From NCBI GenBank assembly GCA_036867785.1, contig CP145419.1:930001-994000 (forward strand): 64,000 nt of DNA, written 5' to 3'. Below, piece after piece: positions 1 to 10,607 of this stretch. The notes under the pieces were generated by a model, which worked only from the letters and a program-made list of their open reading frames with translations, was not told the origin of the DNA and made no database searches. Every line of letters begins with the position of its first letter. The first letter of the stretch is position 1. This DNA comes from Plasmodiophora brassicae (lineage: Eukaryota; Endomyxa: Phytomyxea; Phytomyxea; Plasmodiophorida). A program made the translations under genes and the position numbers.

Positions 1-1172
1 CGCGAGCGTCGCGTGCGCCGGGCGCTGATCTGGGCGGCCGTCCTCGTCGTGATCGCGACGTTCTCCGTGCCGGTCACCGTGATCACCGACCTGATGTCGC
101 TGCCATCCATCGAGCGGCACGCGCCCTGGCTGGCCGCCCTGATCGCCTCGCAGCCCGTCCTGCAGTCGCTCTTCCTGTCGGTCGTGCCGACGCTCGCCTT
201 CACCATCCTGATCGTCCTGACGCCCGTCGTCCTGCGCGTCGTCTGCCGGCGCATCGAGCGCCTGCCGACGCACTCGGCGGTCGACGTCAGCGTCTTCTCC
301 AAGTTCGTCCTCGTCCTCGTCGTCGACATGTTCCTGTTCAGCGTGGTCGCCGGCGGCGCCCTGCCGGCGGCGCTGGCGCACCCGTCGACGATCGCGACGA
401 CGATCGCCAGGGCGTTCCCGACGCAGTCGTCGTCGTTCACGCTGTACGTCCTCTCGTTCTCCTGCCTGTCCCTGCCCGTCTTCGAGCTGCTCCTGTTCCC
501 GTTCAGCCTGGTGCGATGGGCGGCGTCCCGCAAGGCCCGGCACGGATCGGACGAGCACCTGGGCGCCATCGCCGCCGGCCGCTTCGATTACGGTAAGGCG
601 CGTGCGCGTGCAGGGCGGACACGGGGGGTGGCACTGACGGCGCGTCGCCTGCGTGTGTGCAATCAGGCCTGTACTACCCGTACCAGATCCTGATTGGCCT
701 GATCGGCCTGACGTACGTGACCGTGGCGCCCCTGGTCATCCCCTTCGTCTTCCTGTACTTTGCCATTGCCGGCGTCGTCTTCCGCCACCAGCTCTGCAAC
801 GTCTACGACCTGCAGTACGACGCCGGCGCCGTCTTCTTCCCCATGGCCATGCGTCGCGTCCTGCTGTCGGGCGTCCTCGCCCTGTGCATCACCATGGCGG
901 TCCTGTGCGCCCGGGGCGGCCTGGGCCCCGCCTGCGCCCTGCTTCCCTGCGTCGTGGCCCTGGCGGCGACCGCCCTGCACCTGTCGCGCCAGTGCCGGGC
1001 GGCCATGCGCCTGGACCACGTGCCCGATGCGGACCCGATCGGCGACGACGACGACGGCGGCTGCGGCGCTCGCCCGGTGGCGGCGCTCTATAGGGCACCC
1101 TGGGAGGACGACAACGACGAGGTCAGCGTCGACGACGACGACGACGACCGCGGGGTCATGCAGGCCGCCTGA
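1..1172 (+). CDS. OSCA/CSC1-type stress-gated cation channel, C-terminal part
   Basis: This is the 3' end of a gene that begins outside the window; the frame is already open at base 1. Two exons are seen, 1-592 and 667-1172, with a 74-base intron (GT at 593, AG at 665-666) that joins in phase 1 to give FDYGLYYPYQILIG. The protein is dominated by long hydrophobic segments and carries the late CSC1/OSCA/TMEM63 (RSN1_7TM, DUF221) pattern: FDYG, then YPYQ, then a run ending APLVIPFVFLYFAIAG and a Y-rich segment. The family forms calcium-permeable, mechanically or osmotically gated channels in plasma or organelle membranes. The tail after the last membrane segment is acidic, with Asp runs from a GAC microsatellite. 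Family call from remembered consensus; I am fairly sure. Confidence 0.8.
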
Positions 1173-1188
1173 CCGAACTATATATTGT

Positions 1189-1232
1189 TTATGTGTGCAC
1201 GTGTTCGCGTGTGTGTGTGCGTGTGTGCGCGT
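1189..1232. repeat. GT/GC-rich alternating purine-pyrimidine microsatellite
   Basis: A run of alternating GT and GC dinucleotides lies about 20 bases after the stop codon of the channel gene. It is probably in its 3' untranslated region. Alternating purine-pyrimidine DNA of this sort can adopt left-handed form, but no function is shown. Confidence 0.6.
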
Positions 1233-1264
1233 GCTTTGGGCGGCTGGTGTGCGGGCACCGGCGG

Positions 1265-2053
1265 TCAGGCGGCGTCGTCGTTGCCCATGATCTGTACGGC
1301 GGCGAGCGGCGGCCCCCGACGATCCTGCTGGCGCCACGCCTGCTTGCGGTCGGCGATCGATGCCGGGCACCTGTGGCACGAACGCACGCTCATCGTCAGC
1401 CGCTGCACACGTGTAGGTCCTCATGTGCAGGCGCGAGCGCGGCACATCAACGCAGACCTGTTCGCATAGACGACCGCCTGCAGGTGGGCGACGCCCGCGC
1501 CGCCCCGCATCGACACGCTGACAGGGCACCCGTCCGCCTGCTGCGGGTCGTCGCTGAGGACGGCGCTCAGGTCGATCTGGCCGTGGTACGACGCCCGCCC
1601 GGCACCCGCAATCGCCTGTCGACGCACGACATGAGCACGACGGCGGCGCCCGCTAGCTAGGGCGACCGACCGGGCGCAGGCGGACGGGTAGGGGGCGCGT
1701 GCGACCCACGCCCCGCCTGTCCTGCCACAGGCCACGCTCCAGCGCAACGGCCAGGCGGATCTGGGCCGCTCCACCTGTGCGGCCAACGACCATTACCGTC
1801 GGGCTGAGGGGGCGCTCGCGTCGCCCGAGCACTACTGACCGGCGTCAGCCAGGGCGACTGACGACGAGCACCACCTCCAGGGGCGCTGCCAAACGTCCAC
1901 GACGACGCCGTCGCCGGCGAACGACGCCGGCAGGCCGTGCACGCCGTCAATGACGACCAGGAGCCAGCGGCGACGGACCGGGGGACGGCAGGACCACCAC
2001 CAGGCCGACGACAGCCATTGCAGCAGGTCGCCCAGGTCAGCTGATGACAGCAT
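1265..2053 (-). CDS. possible multi-exon gene of unknown function
   Basis: Pieces with protein-like composition lie on the - strand between the channel gene and the V-ATPase gene. Exon 1 could run from an ATG at 2053 to 1840 (MLSSADLGDLLQWLSSAWWW..., then LLVVIDGVHGLPASF), with a GTCAGT donor and an acceptor at 1775 that joins in phase to GGAAQIRLAVALERGLW. Further down there is IDLSAVLSDDPQQADG and, after a donor near 1459 and an acceptor near 1404, CHRCPASIADRKQAW and a stop at 1265. The middle splices (about 1740-1590) could not be fixed: each candidate joins one piece and breaks another. No family was recognised. It may also be a decayed gene. Confidence 0.35.
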
Positions 2054-2238
2054 CCCGTGTGTGGGTGGGTGTGGCGCGCACCGTGTGACCGCTGGCGCGC
2101 GCTCGTATACACCAGCGAGGATGATGATGATGCGCGAGCACCCGGAAGGAGGGGAGGGCGGGCGACGTCGTTGTATGCAGAGCAGTACGTGGTCCTGGTC
2201 AGAGCAGCCCACCACCGGGTGCAGGCACGTCGTCGTCG

Positions 2239-4373
2239 TCACCCGGCGCGCAGCTCCTGGATCGCCTGCACAATGTCGTCGTTGAGCTTGCCCAGCACCC
2301 GCATGTTGTCGTCCCGGCCGTTGGACGGCTCGATGAACTTCATCTCGGTCAGGGCGACGTACTCCTTCTCCAGGGCCAGGCGGATCTGCGACCAGGTCAC
2401 CTTGGGGGCGGCGCCGCCCGCCCCAGCGCCGCCGGCCTCGATCGCCGCCAGCGCCTGCGAGTAGAACGTGACAATGTTGCGCAGCATGCCGGCCGTCTTG
2501 TAGATCGGGCAGAAGCGGTCGTACGACGAGAACCCGTTCTGCTGCAGGAAGTCCTCGCGGATGATCTTGGCGACCTCCAGACACAGGCGCTGGTCCTCAC
2601 TCAGCGAGTCCTTGCCGACGAGCTGGACGACCTCCTGCAGGTCGTTCTCGTCCTGCAGGATTTGCCTACGCAGGAGGGAGGGAGGGTTAGCATCACGCGC
2701 GCGCGCGCGCCCCTGCACCGTCGTCCGCCGCCTACCTGAACACGGCAATGTCCTCGAGGAAGCGCGCGTCGTGCTGCGCGTAGTACCGCTTCAGCGCCAC
2801 CATGTACTTGCTGTACGACATGAGCCAGTTGACGGACGGGAAGTGCTTGCGCTGCGCCAGCTTCTTGTCGAGGCCCCAGAACACCTGCACGATCGACAGC
2901 GTCGCCGACGTCACCGGGTCGGAGAAGTCGCCACCGGGCGGCGACACGGCGCCGACGATCGTGACCGAGCCGGTCCGGGCGGGCGACCCGCGGCAGTCGA
3001 CGCGCCCGGCCCGCTCGTAGAAGGACGCCAGGCGCGCCGACAGGTACGCCGGGTAGCCCGAGTCGGCCGGCATCTCGCCCAGGCGCCCGCTGATCTCGCG
3101 CAGCGCCTCCGCCCAGCGCGACGTGCTGTCGCCCATCATGGCGACGTGCAGGCCCATGTCGCGGAAGTACTCGGCCAGCGTGATGCCCGTGTAGATCGAG
3201 GCCTCGCGGGCCGCCACCGGCATGTTGGACGTGTTCGCCACCAGGCACGTCCGCTGCATGATCGGGTACTCCTTGCCGTCGATCACGGTGGTCAGCTCGG
3301 GGAAATCCTGGGCAGAGCGGCGGGCGGTCACGACCCACGTGAGCGCACGGCACCGGGGGGCGTCCCCCGGGGGCACGCCCGCTCCTTACCTGGAGCACCT
3401 CCGCCATCTCGTTGCCGCGCTCGCCGCACCCGACGTAGATGATGGCCGTACAGTTCGAGTACTTGGACAGGGCCTGCGAGATGACCGTCTTGCCGCAGCC
3501 GAACGCGCCGGGGATGGCGCAGGTGCCGCCCAGGACGGACGGGAACAGCGAGTCCAGGACGCGCTGGCCCGTCACGAGCGGCACCTCGGCGGCCAGCTTC
3601 TCCTTGACGGGTCGGGGCTCCCGGACGGGCCAGAAGTGCGACATGCCGAACGAATGGTCGACGCCGGTGATCGGGTCGGTCAGGACCAGCGTGACGTCGT
3701 CGAGCGTGTACAGGCCTTTGGCGGCGACGAACTTGACGCGCCCCTGCGCCCGCGGCGGCACCATGATCGCCTGCGTGATCAGGTCGTTCTCCTTGACGGT
3801 CCCGTAGACGTCGCCGCCGGCCAGCAGGTCGCCGACCTTGCGCCCGGACGGGTTGAACGCCCACTTCTTCGCGTGGTCCAGCGCGTTGACGCTGACGCCG
3901 CGCGGGATGTAGCAGCTCTTGCTCGCCGAGGCGACCGCCTGCGACAGACGAGCGCAGGTCACTCAGACACACACACACGCACGCACAGCAGGAGAGGGGC
4001 GCCCCACGACTGACCCGGAGCGGCCGCTGGATGCCGTCAAAGATGTTGTCCATGATGCCGGGACCGAGCTCGACGGACAGCGGCTGCCCCGTCTTCTCGA
4101 CCGGGTCGCCGACCGTCAGCCCCGACGTCTCCTCGTAGCACTGAATGGAGGCGGTGTCGCCCTCGAGGCGGATGATCTCGCCGACCAGGCGATCCCGGCC
4201 GACTCGGACCAGCTCGTACATGGCCGACCCGGACATGCGGTCGGCGACGACCACTGCAACAAGACGGGGGCGTCAGCGCAGTGCACAGGCGGCGGCGGCG
4301 CGTTTCCGTACGTACACGGCCCAGCGACCTTGAACACGACGCCGACGTCCGGCGACGGCGGTGCGGGTGCCAT
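2239..4373 (-). CDS. VMA1 (ATP6V1A): V-type proton ATPase catalytic subunit A
   Basis: Catalytic, ATP-hydrolysing subunit of the V1 sector of the vacuolar proton pump, acting on the cytosolic face of acidic compartments. Five exons on the - strand: 4373-4316, 4253-4015, 3938-3390, 3307-2736 and 2665-2239, introns 59-82 bases, total 614 residues (family about 610-620). Seen: N-terminal beta-barrel with [11 protein letters not shown] and [11 protein letters not shown], Walker [24 protein letters not shown], the [14 protein letters not shown] segment, [36 protein letters not shown], and the C-terminal LQQNGF.SYDRFCP motif. The start is the only ATG that gives the usual short N-terminus before the first barrel strand. 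The segment between VFRQI and DENDL is slightly shorter than usual. Intron 2 contains a CA/CG repeat. Very secure call. Confidence 0.97.
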
Positions 4374-4963
4374 GGTATGCGCGCGCGCGCACGACCCCCG
4401 CTGGTCGATGGATGCCCTGGGCCCTGACGGACGATGTGCGCGGCGCAGGCGGTCACGCGACGCCGAACAACAACGACGGCGACAGCAACCCCCTTCCCGC
4501 TACGGACTTGCGGCGCAGTGGCGCACTTCACTGGCGGAGACAGAGCGCTCCGGCCCGCGCCCCCCGTCGCCCCCCGTGGCCGCGTGCCGCCGTGCGCAGC
4601 AGTGCTTCGAACGACGTCGACCACATGCGGCCGGCGCACGGGTGCACCATCGCCTGCGCACGGGTGCAGCACGGGACGCCTCGACTGGACCGTAGGGGGG
4701 AACGGCATTGACGTCGTCACCGCCGTTCTTTGTTCCGGGGCGACAGTGACGCCCTGCGTGATTCACCATGCATGCGGGGGCGGTGGGCGGGCCCGGATCG
4801 TAGCGTTCGGTCTCGCGCCTGCAGTCGGGCAATGATGCTGCCAGACGTGGGGATCGTGGGGACGGGCAGCCTGCGCGAGGCCGGCGGTGGCCACCCGAGC
4901 AACCGCACCCGTCCCAGATATCATCGGGCAGAGCAGCGGCGCTCGTCGCTTTGGAATGCGCTG
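4374..4963. other. intergenic region between divergent genes
   Basis: This 590-base gap separates the divergent starts of the V-ATPase A gene and the glycosyltransferase gene, and must hold both promoters. The glycosyltransferase frame is open back to about 4730 and has ATGs at 4832 and 4835, so part of it may be 5' coding. No RNA gene or repeat was recognised. Confidence 0.5.
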
Positions 4964-6199
4964 ATGCGACCGTCGACAGCCGCCGGCGTGCGCTGGCTGG
5001 TCCCTGTCGTCATCCTGAACATCCTGGGCATCGTCGCCATCTTCTACGGGTCGGCCAAGACGCCGGCGAACGTCCTCGTCGGCACCGGCTACCACCAGGC
5101 CGCCACGTCATCGTTTCCTGGGCGATCGCCGTCGTCGTCGTCGTCGACGTTGGGCGACGCCCCGCTGCTGACGATCGCGATCGACGCCGACCGCGGGTCC
5201 TGCCCCGAAAACTGTGCCTTCATCCACACGCTGCTGCCGGACGGCGCCCGCTGGCGGTACGTCTCGTTCCGGGGCGACGACATCGCTGCGCTGAACATCG
5301 ACACGCACGCGCTGGTCGTCACGCGCTGGATGGCGCCGTCGTCACCGCTGGTCGCCTGGGCGCGCCGGCACCCGCACTCGGTCGGCGCCATGATCATGGC
5401 CGACGAGCAGAACACGGACGACACGTCCACCTACAACGCGTTCGACTACGTCCTGCGCCACTACTACTTTGACCGGCTGGCCGGCGACGCGTCCATCCCG
5501 GTCCTGGCGCTGGGCAACCTGACGTGCGGGCGGACGGCACCGGGCGCCTGGCCCCCCGTCGTGGCCGCCGCCCCCCGGTTCGGCGTGCACTGGGTCTTCC
5601 TGCAGGGGCGCGGCATGGGCAACCTCGAGTCGCACCACGTCGCCGGGTCGCACTGGCCGGCCGACCGGCGCCCCGTCCCCGCCGTCTTCATCGGGTCGCT
5701 GCGCGCCGACCGCCAGGACATGATCGACGTGATCCGCGAGCAGGTGCCCGGCGCCGACCTGCAGGTCGAGGAGTCGTTCGGCGGGTCGCTCTCCGCCTAC
5801 CGGTACGGGCACGAGCGCACGGCGGCCAGCGTGTTCGCCCTGTGCCCGCACGGCAACAACCCGGAGACGCACCGCCTGCCGGAGGCCCTGGACCAGGGCG
5901 CCATCCCCGTCATGCTGCCGGCCGCCTACCAGCGGGCCACGTTCGAACCCGTGCCGGGCATCGTCGCGCCCGACTGGCGCGCGGCGGCCGGCGCCATCGG
6001 CGACCTGCTGCGCGGCGACGCCGACCGCCTCAACCGCCTCCAGCAGCAGTGCATCCGGTGGAAGGAGCGCCTGCGCCAGTGCATGCAGCAGGACTTGGAC
6101 GTCATCATGGGCATGGCGTTCCGCCAGGCGGGCACGCGCCTCGACTGGCAGGCGGTGGCGCAGGCCGGCGGCGCCCGACCGGCGTCGTCTAGCGTATAA
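4964..6199 (+). CDS. exostosin-like type II membrane glycosyltransferase
   Basis: Single exon of 411 residues when started at the ATG at 4964; this start puts a hydrophobic signal-anchor (WLVPVVILNILGIVAIFYGS) near the N-terminus, as expected for a Golgi type II enzyme. An earlier in-frame ATG at 4832 would add 44 residues. The C-terminal half has the signature of the exostosin (GT47)/RXYLT1-like fold: FALCPHGNNPETHRLPEAL followed by DQGAIPVMLP, the donor-nucleotide site in which an Arg/His is followed by E-A and a GxIPV strand. The tail (LQQQCIRWKERLRQCMQQDL) resembles the end helix of RXYLT1 (TMEM5) proteins. Likely role: sugar transfer to secreted or cell-surface glycans in the Golgi. Donor and acceptor cannot be told from sequence. 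Confident of superfamily, not of subfamily. Confidence 0.75.
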   Translation: MRPSTAAGVRWLVPVVILNILGIVAIFYGSAKTPANVLVGTGYHQAATSSFPGRSPSSSSSTLGDAPLLTIAIDADRGSCPENCAFIHTLLPDGARWRYVSFRGDDIAALNIDTHALVVTRWMAPSSPLVAWARRHPHSVGAMIMADEQNTDDTSTYNAFDYVLRHYYFDRLAGDASIPVLALGNLTCGRTAPGAWPPVVAAAPRFGVHWVFLQGRGMGNLESHHVAGSHWPADRRPVPAVFIGSLRADRQDMIDVIREQVPGADLQVEESFGGSLSAYRYGHERTAASVFALCPHGNNPETHRLPEALDQGAIPVMLPAAYQRATFEPVPGIVAPDWRAAAGAIGDLLRGDADRLNRLQQQCIRWKERLRQCMQQDLDVIMGMAFRQAGTRLDWQAVAQAGGARPASSSV

Positions 6200-6436
6200 A
6201 GAGCAGCACCAGCGACACGACACCAGATCCGTGACGACGTCGTGTACTTTGTCGTGAGTGACTCAGTGCGTCATCCCACGTGGGAGCAGGGGGGCGACCC
6301 CCCAGTTGCGTCACGCTGGACGGGCACCCCGCTGGTGCACGATCTGTCGCGGGTCAAGCGCCTCATACCCAACGTGTTACTTCGAATCGCACACGCAGAG
6401 ACGCCCTATAACCTCTATCACATATCGCACGACCCC

Positions 6437-8414
6437 ATGGGCAAGGTGCGCGCCGCCATCAGCAACCACTGGAAGCAGACGACGTACCGGCGCAGCGAGC
6501 GCACGCTGGCCAGCGAACGGTGGCTGTTCGTCGGCCTGCCCCTGGTCCCGTTCAACCGCTGGGCGCTGATCCCGTCCGCCTTCCTCATCCAGATGTGCGT
6601 CGGCAGCCTGTACGCCTGGTCCGGGTTCAACGCGCCCAGTACGTATCGGCGCGTCGTCGTCATCGGTGGCCCCTCGCCCGTCTGACCCGGCGTGTTCGAT
6701 CGCACAGTTGAGCAGTACGTGTACGGCGTGCAGGCGGTGAACGGCCGGCCGCCCGACCTGAACATCGCTCCGGTGACGTTCTACATCGCCGTCGTCTGCT
6801 TCGGCGTGGCGGCGGCGATCCTGGGCCCCTGGACGGAGCGGCACGGGCCGCGGGCCGCCATCCACCTCGGCGCCACCCTGTTCTTCGTCGGCAACCTGAT
6901 CACGGCCGCCGGCATCTCGCTGAGGACCATCGCCCTGGTCTACGTCGGGTACGGCGTCGTCGGCGGCACCGGCCTGGGCATCGCGTACATCAGCCCCGTG
7001 TCCGTCCTGCAGAAGTGGTTCCCGGACCGGCGCGGCATCACGGCCGGCCTCACGGTCGCCGGGTTCGGCGCCGGCACCATCGTCGCCACGTGTAAGTGTC
7101 GTCGTCGTCGTCGTCCCCGACGTCGCTCGCGCCGCCTCTGACAGCACGTCCTCCCATCGGGCAGATACGCAGAAGGCGCTGATGGCGCCGATCGGCCCGG
7201 GCGGCCCGCCCACGCTCGACGTGTACGCCGTGTTCCTCGTGCTGGGCACCGCCTACTTCATGGTGATGCAGGCCAGCGGGCGCGTCCTGCGCATACCACC
7301 GCCGAATTACGCGGTCGATGGCGTCACCGTCAGCACGATCAAGGGCGCCGACGAGCTCGACGTCGACGGCGAGGACGACGACCCCGCCGGCAACGACGCG
7401 TTCCTGGACGACGATGTGCCGCCCGTGTCGCGTATCGCCGTCCCGGACGAGATCCTGTCGACGACGCTGAACAGCATGTCGCTCAGTGCGGATGCGGTCG
7501 CTGCGCCCGACGATGACGACGACGCCGACGTCGCCGAGGCGTCGACGGCGCCCACCGTCGACGCCGTCGACCCGCTGTCGATGTCGCTGACGCAGTGCCT
7601 GCTGTCGCGCCCGTTCCTCCTGCTGTATGTCGCGTTCTTCGGCAACCAGATCTGCGGCCTGCTGCTGATCTCCAAGATCCAAACGAGTACGCCCCCGCGC
7701 GTCGCGCCTGCTCTGCATCGCGATCCCCTGACCGCCCTCGTGACAGTCTCGATGACGCAGTTCGGCATGAGCGTCGACGCGGCGACGTCGGTGAACGCGG
7801 CGGTCGGCGCCGCGAACCTGTGCGGCCGCTTCCTGCTGTCGACGGCGTCGGACCGGATCGGGCGCAAGTCGTCGCTGCTGGTGTCGCTGGCCGTCCAGAC
7901 GCTCTGCATCGCCCTGCTGCTGGTCACGTTCGACGCCGAGTCGTCGTCGCTGTTCCTCGCCTGCGTCGCCGTCATCGCCTTCATGTACGGCGGCGGGTTC
8001 GGCGTCGTGCCCGCGTTCCTGAGCGACCTGTTCGGCGCGCGGCACACGGGGCCGACGCACGGCGTCATCCTGACGGCCTGGTCGCTGGCGGCCGTCGTCG
8101 GCGGCCTCCTGTTCACGTCGCTGTACAACCGGGAGACGGCGGCGCTGGGCGCGCACAACGCCCACGTCTACGACCTGAACGGGTACTGGATCCTGGGCGT
8201 CGTCGTCGTCGCCCTGCTGGTCGGCGCCTGCATCCCGGCCAACATCCGCGACCGGGTCATGCCCCGCGGCGCCGACGAGCTGTTCCGCCTGCGCCTGCCC
8301 AACGGGACGCTGGCCGTCGTCACCAGGGCGTGCGGCCTGGACACCGTCGACAAGGAGACCGAGGACGCCCAATGGAAGGCGTACGTCCGCCAGCGACGCC
8401 AGGCCATGCCCTAA
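6437..8414 (+). CDS. major facilitator transporter, oxalate/formate antiporter (OFA)-like
   Basis: Four exons: 6437-6638, 6708-7091, 7165-7686 and 7747-8414, all in phase. Twelve-helix MFS protein of about 590 residues. OFA-family marks: SAFLIQMCVGSLYAWSGFN in helix 1, joined across intron 1 to IEQYVYGVQ; YGVVGGTGLGIAYISPVSVL then QKWFPDRRGITAGL; and in the second half NLCGRFLLSTASDRIGRKSS, the helix 8-9 loop signature. The central cytosolic loop (about residues 230-330) is acidic and low complexity. Family members exchange small organic anions such as oxalate, formate or lactate; the substrate here is unknown. The third intron (7687-7746) is 60 bases with no stop in frame, so its retention would simply insert 20 residues. 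The start ATG at 6437 is the last Met before helix 1 and gives a normal short N-terminus. Confidence 0.85.
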
Positions 8415-8506
8415 GAACATACGCCCCCCGTACGAACCATCGGGCCACTTTCTCGCGTCCCATTCATATCCGTCTCCCCGTCGTCCAAGCCACACAATAC
8501 AGCACG

Positions 8507-9528
8507 TCACCCGACCCGTTGCTGTGTATCCACCGTATGGGCCACCGACTCGTTCACAGCATCGCCGGTCGCCCCGAGCGCCGGTTCTCGTGCATCGGAC
8601 GCCGACCCCGCCTGGTCGTCGTCGTCAGACGACGTTGGCGGCATGTCGCGAGGTTCCTCGCATTCGGACCCGGCGGCGACATCGCTGCCGTCGTCGTCGT
8701 CGTCGTCGTCCGACGACGACATCAACAGCATGTCGCGGCGCGGCTGTCGCGTTTGCGCCAGCCAGTCGTTCTGGACGCTGATGACGTCGGCGCTGGTCTG
8801 GCACGCCTCGTACAGGTCGAACAGGTCGCTGCGGAACACAGAACGCGTCAGACCTGCAGGGAGTACGGCCGGCGCGACGAGCGCCCTGCGCGTACCCGTT
8901 GACTTGAATGAATGCGGGGCCCCAGTTGAACTTGTCCAGGATCTGCTCCGCGAGCGGGCGCTCCCCGATCAGGATCAGGGTCGCGGCGATGGCCTCGACG
9001 CAGGTCAGCTTCATCGGGCGGCCGTAATTGACCGGGTTGGCCGCGACCATGAACGGCACTACAAGACGTTGCTGGTCAGGCGCCGCCTATATAGGATGCG
9101 CGTTCGGCGGATGGACGTACGGAGGCGGTCGGCCCCGCTCTTCAGCTTGTTGAAAGGGACATTGTCCAATGCGTTCCACGAGCAGTCGATGACGCCAATA
9201 CCGCCGGCGAGCGCCACGTCACGGTCTTCCCGTGACACGGTCCGCTTGCCCTTCGGGCTCAGCACGACACCCGGCCATCGCTGGTTCAATCGCAACTCCT
9301 TCAACAGCCCTGGCAAACGGAACGTTCGTCAGCGCGCAATACACGCCGACCCAGGCAAGGCCGCAGCCGACCGAGTCGCGCCAGCTTCCTGCCCGTGCAC
9401 CGTTTCGAATCGCATTGCCCGAAATCCCACATGGCCAGCGCAATCGGGAACGCGTGCCGCACGTCCTGGCGGGCATCGCGGGCGCCTGTCGGCCCCTGTG
9501 CAGGCCGCCGTCGCTCCCTTCGTGTCAT
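8507..9528 (-). CDS. TSR3: Tsr3, 18S rRNA aminocarboxypropyltransferase
   Basis: Four exons on the - strand: 9528-9372, 9309-9121, 9058-8896 and 8828-8507, with introns of 62, 62 and 67 bases. Tsr3 transfers the aminocarboxypropyl group of SAM to the hypermodified pseudouridine of 18S rRNA late in 40S assembly, in the cytosol. Seen in order: [20 protein letters not shown], then [36 protein letters not shown], then after intron 2 [20 protein letters not shown] and [11 protein letters not shown], then [21 protein letters not shown]. These are the diagnostic Tsr3/DUF367 blocks. The C-terminus is a poly-Asp/Ser acidic tail, as in yeast Tsr3. An earlier in-frame ATG at 9591 is possible. It converges tail-to-tail with the MFS gene, 92 bases apart. 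Confidence 0.93.
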
Positions 9529-9591
9529 CACGGACTGCGCGACGACGCCACGGACTCCGCACGACGGGTACATAGGACCGGTACCATCCAC

Positions 9592-9889
9592 ACTAACGGG
9601 GGACGCCCGATGCCACTCCGACCGCGTTACCTATTCCCGTGCCCGACCCGATCTGCCAGCGTCTTGGCAAGGGCGTCGTTGCCGGCGGGTGCCAGCTCCG
9701 ACTCGGGCGATTCGCCCGCCCGTAAACCTCTGCGTACACGGCGCATCGGGCCCGAGCGAGATGCAACAGCTCCAGGTGGCTGCCCGATGTATGGCGACAG
9801 TACCTCGGTGGTTATCACGCGATGATGACGTCGCTCGCGCGCGTCATATTGGGACGGATGTGGGGAATCGCGGCGATCGTTGCCCTGCG
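9592..9889. other. intergenic, nothing recognised
   Basis: About 300 bases upstream of TSR3 and downstream of the armadillo-like gene. It should contain the TSR3 promoter. No coding, RNA or repeat signal was found. Confidence 0.5.
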
Positions 9890-10360
9890 CTAGGCGTCCG
9901 TGTCGGCTCGTCCGCCGGCCCGCATAGCCGCCAGGTGCATCTGGACGCGCTTAACGTCGGCGGCAATGGCGTCGTCGAGCGGGAATCGGCGCAGTCGATC
10001 CGCCAGCGCCCAACCGAGAATCGGGTTGTCACCGTGGTGGACCAGGGCCGGGTCGGCTCGCAGGATGGCCAGCAGCAGATCGCCGCAGAGGAACCCGGAA
10101 TCGCCGCCCTGCTCGCAGGACAGGATCTGGCACAGTATCATCAGCGTCGACCGCATCACGTACTGCGAGACGCGGCCGTGCGCGATCAGGTCGCCGAGCT
10201 TCCGGCAGCAGGCGCCGGCCACGGCCGCCCTCGTCGAGTTCTCCTTCAGCACGTTCAGCAGGACCACGTCGGCATCGGACACCTCCAGCTCGTTGATCAG
10301 TGCGACGGCCTCGCCCGTTGTCACATGGTCCCTGGTCAGCAGGCGGCACACGGCGGCCAT
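9890..10360 (-). CDS. small armadillo/HEAT-like helical repeat protein
   Basis: The ATG at 10360 opens a frame of 156 residues with the regular hydrophobic heptads of armadillo repeats: AAVCRLLTRDHVTTGEAVAL, then VSDADVVLLNVLKENSTRAA, LGDLIAHG then YVMRSTLMILCQILSCEQGG. The pattern of short helices with Gly/Asp turns is typical of importin-alpha-like ARM repeats. It is shorter than normal ARM proteins and the open frame continues upstream as EGSWRS, which could be reached from an upstream exon ending near 10425, so the N-terminus may be missing. Neighbouring gene 13394-14266 is of the same general fold. Function unknown; scaffold or adaptor is only a guess. Confidence 0.55.
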   Translation of the reverse strand: MAAVCRLLTRDHVTTGEAVALINELEVSDADVVLLNVLKENSTRAAVAGACCRKLGDLIAHGRVSQYVMRSTLMILCQILSCEQGGDSGFLCGDLLLAILRADPALVHHGDNPILGWALADRLRRFPLDDAIAADVKRVQMHLAAMRAGGRADTDA

Positions 10361-10607
10361 CGAACGCCACGACCCTTCCCTGACGCAACACGTCACCTGC
10401 CGCCGCCGCGCTGCTGGTGCCAATACTGGCAACGGCCACACCGAACGCGGAGTCCGAGACGGACGATAACACAAATAGCGCCGTCACGGACACAGAAATA
10501 GCGCGCCCGGCACTGTCGGGTCGGGGGCGCCGCGAACGCCGCCGCGAATCCGCCGGCACTCGTCTCGGCCCACTGGTCGCGGCTATACGTATAGGTGGGT
10601 GATCGCT

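Noticed and set aside
5342-6223. 293-codon - strand frame over the glycosyltransferase
   Set aside because: Shadow of a clear + strand exostosin-like gene.
7050-8510. 486-codon open frame on the - strand across the MFS gene
   Set aside because: It is the antisense shadow of the MFS exons; its Gln/Arg/Gly/Asp-rich composition is that of reversed GC-rich coding sequence and it has no motif.
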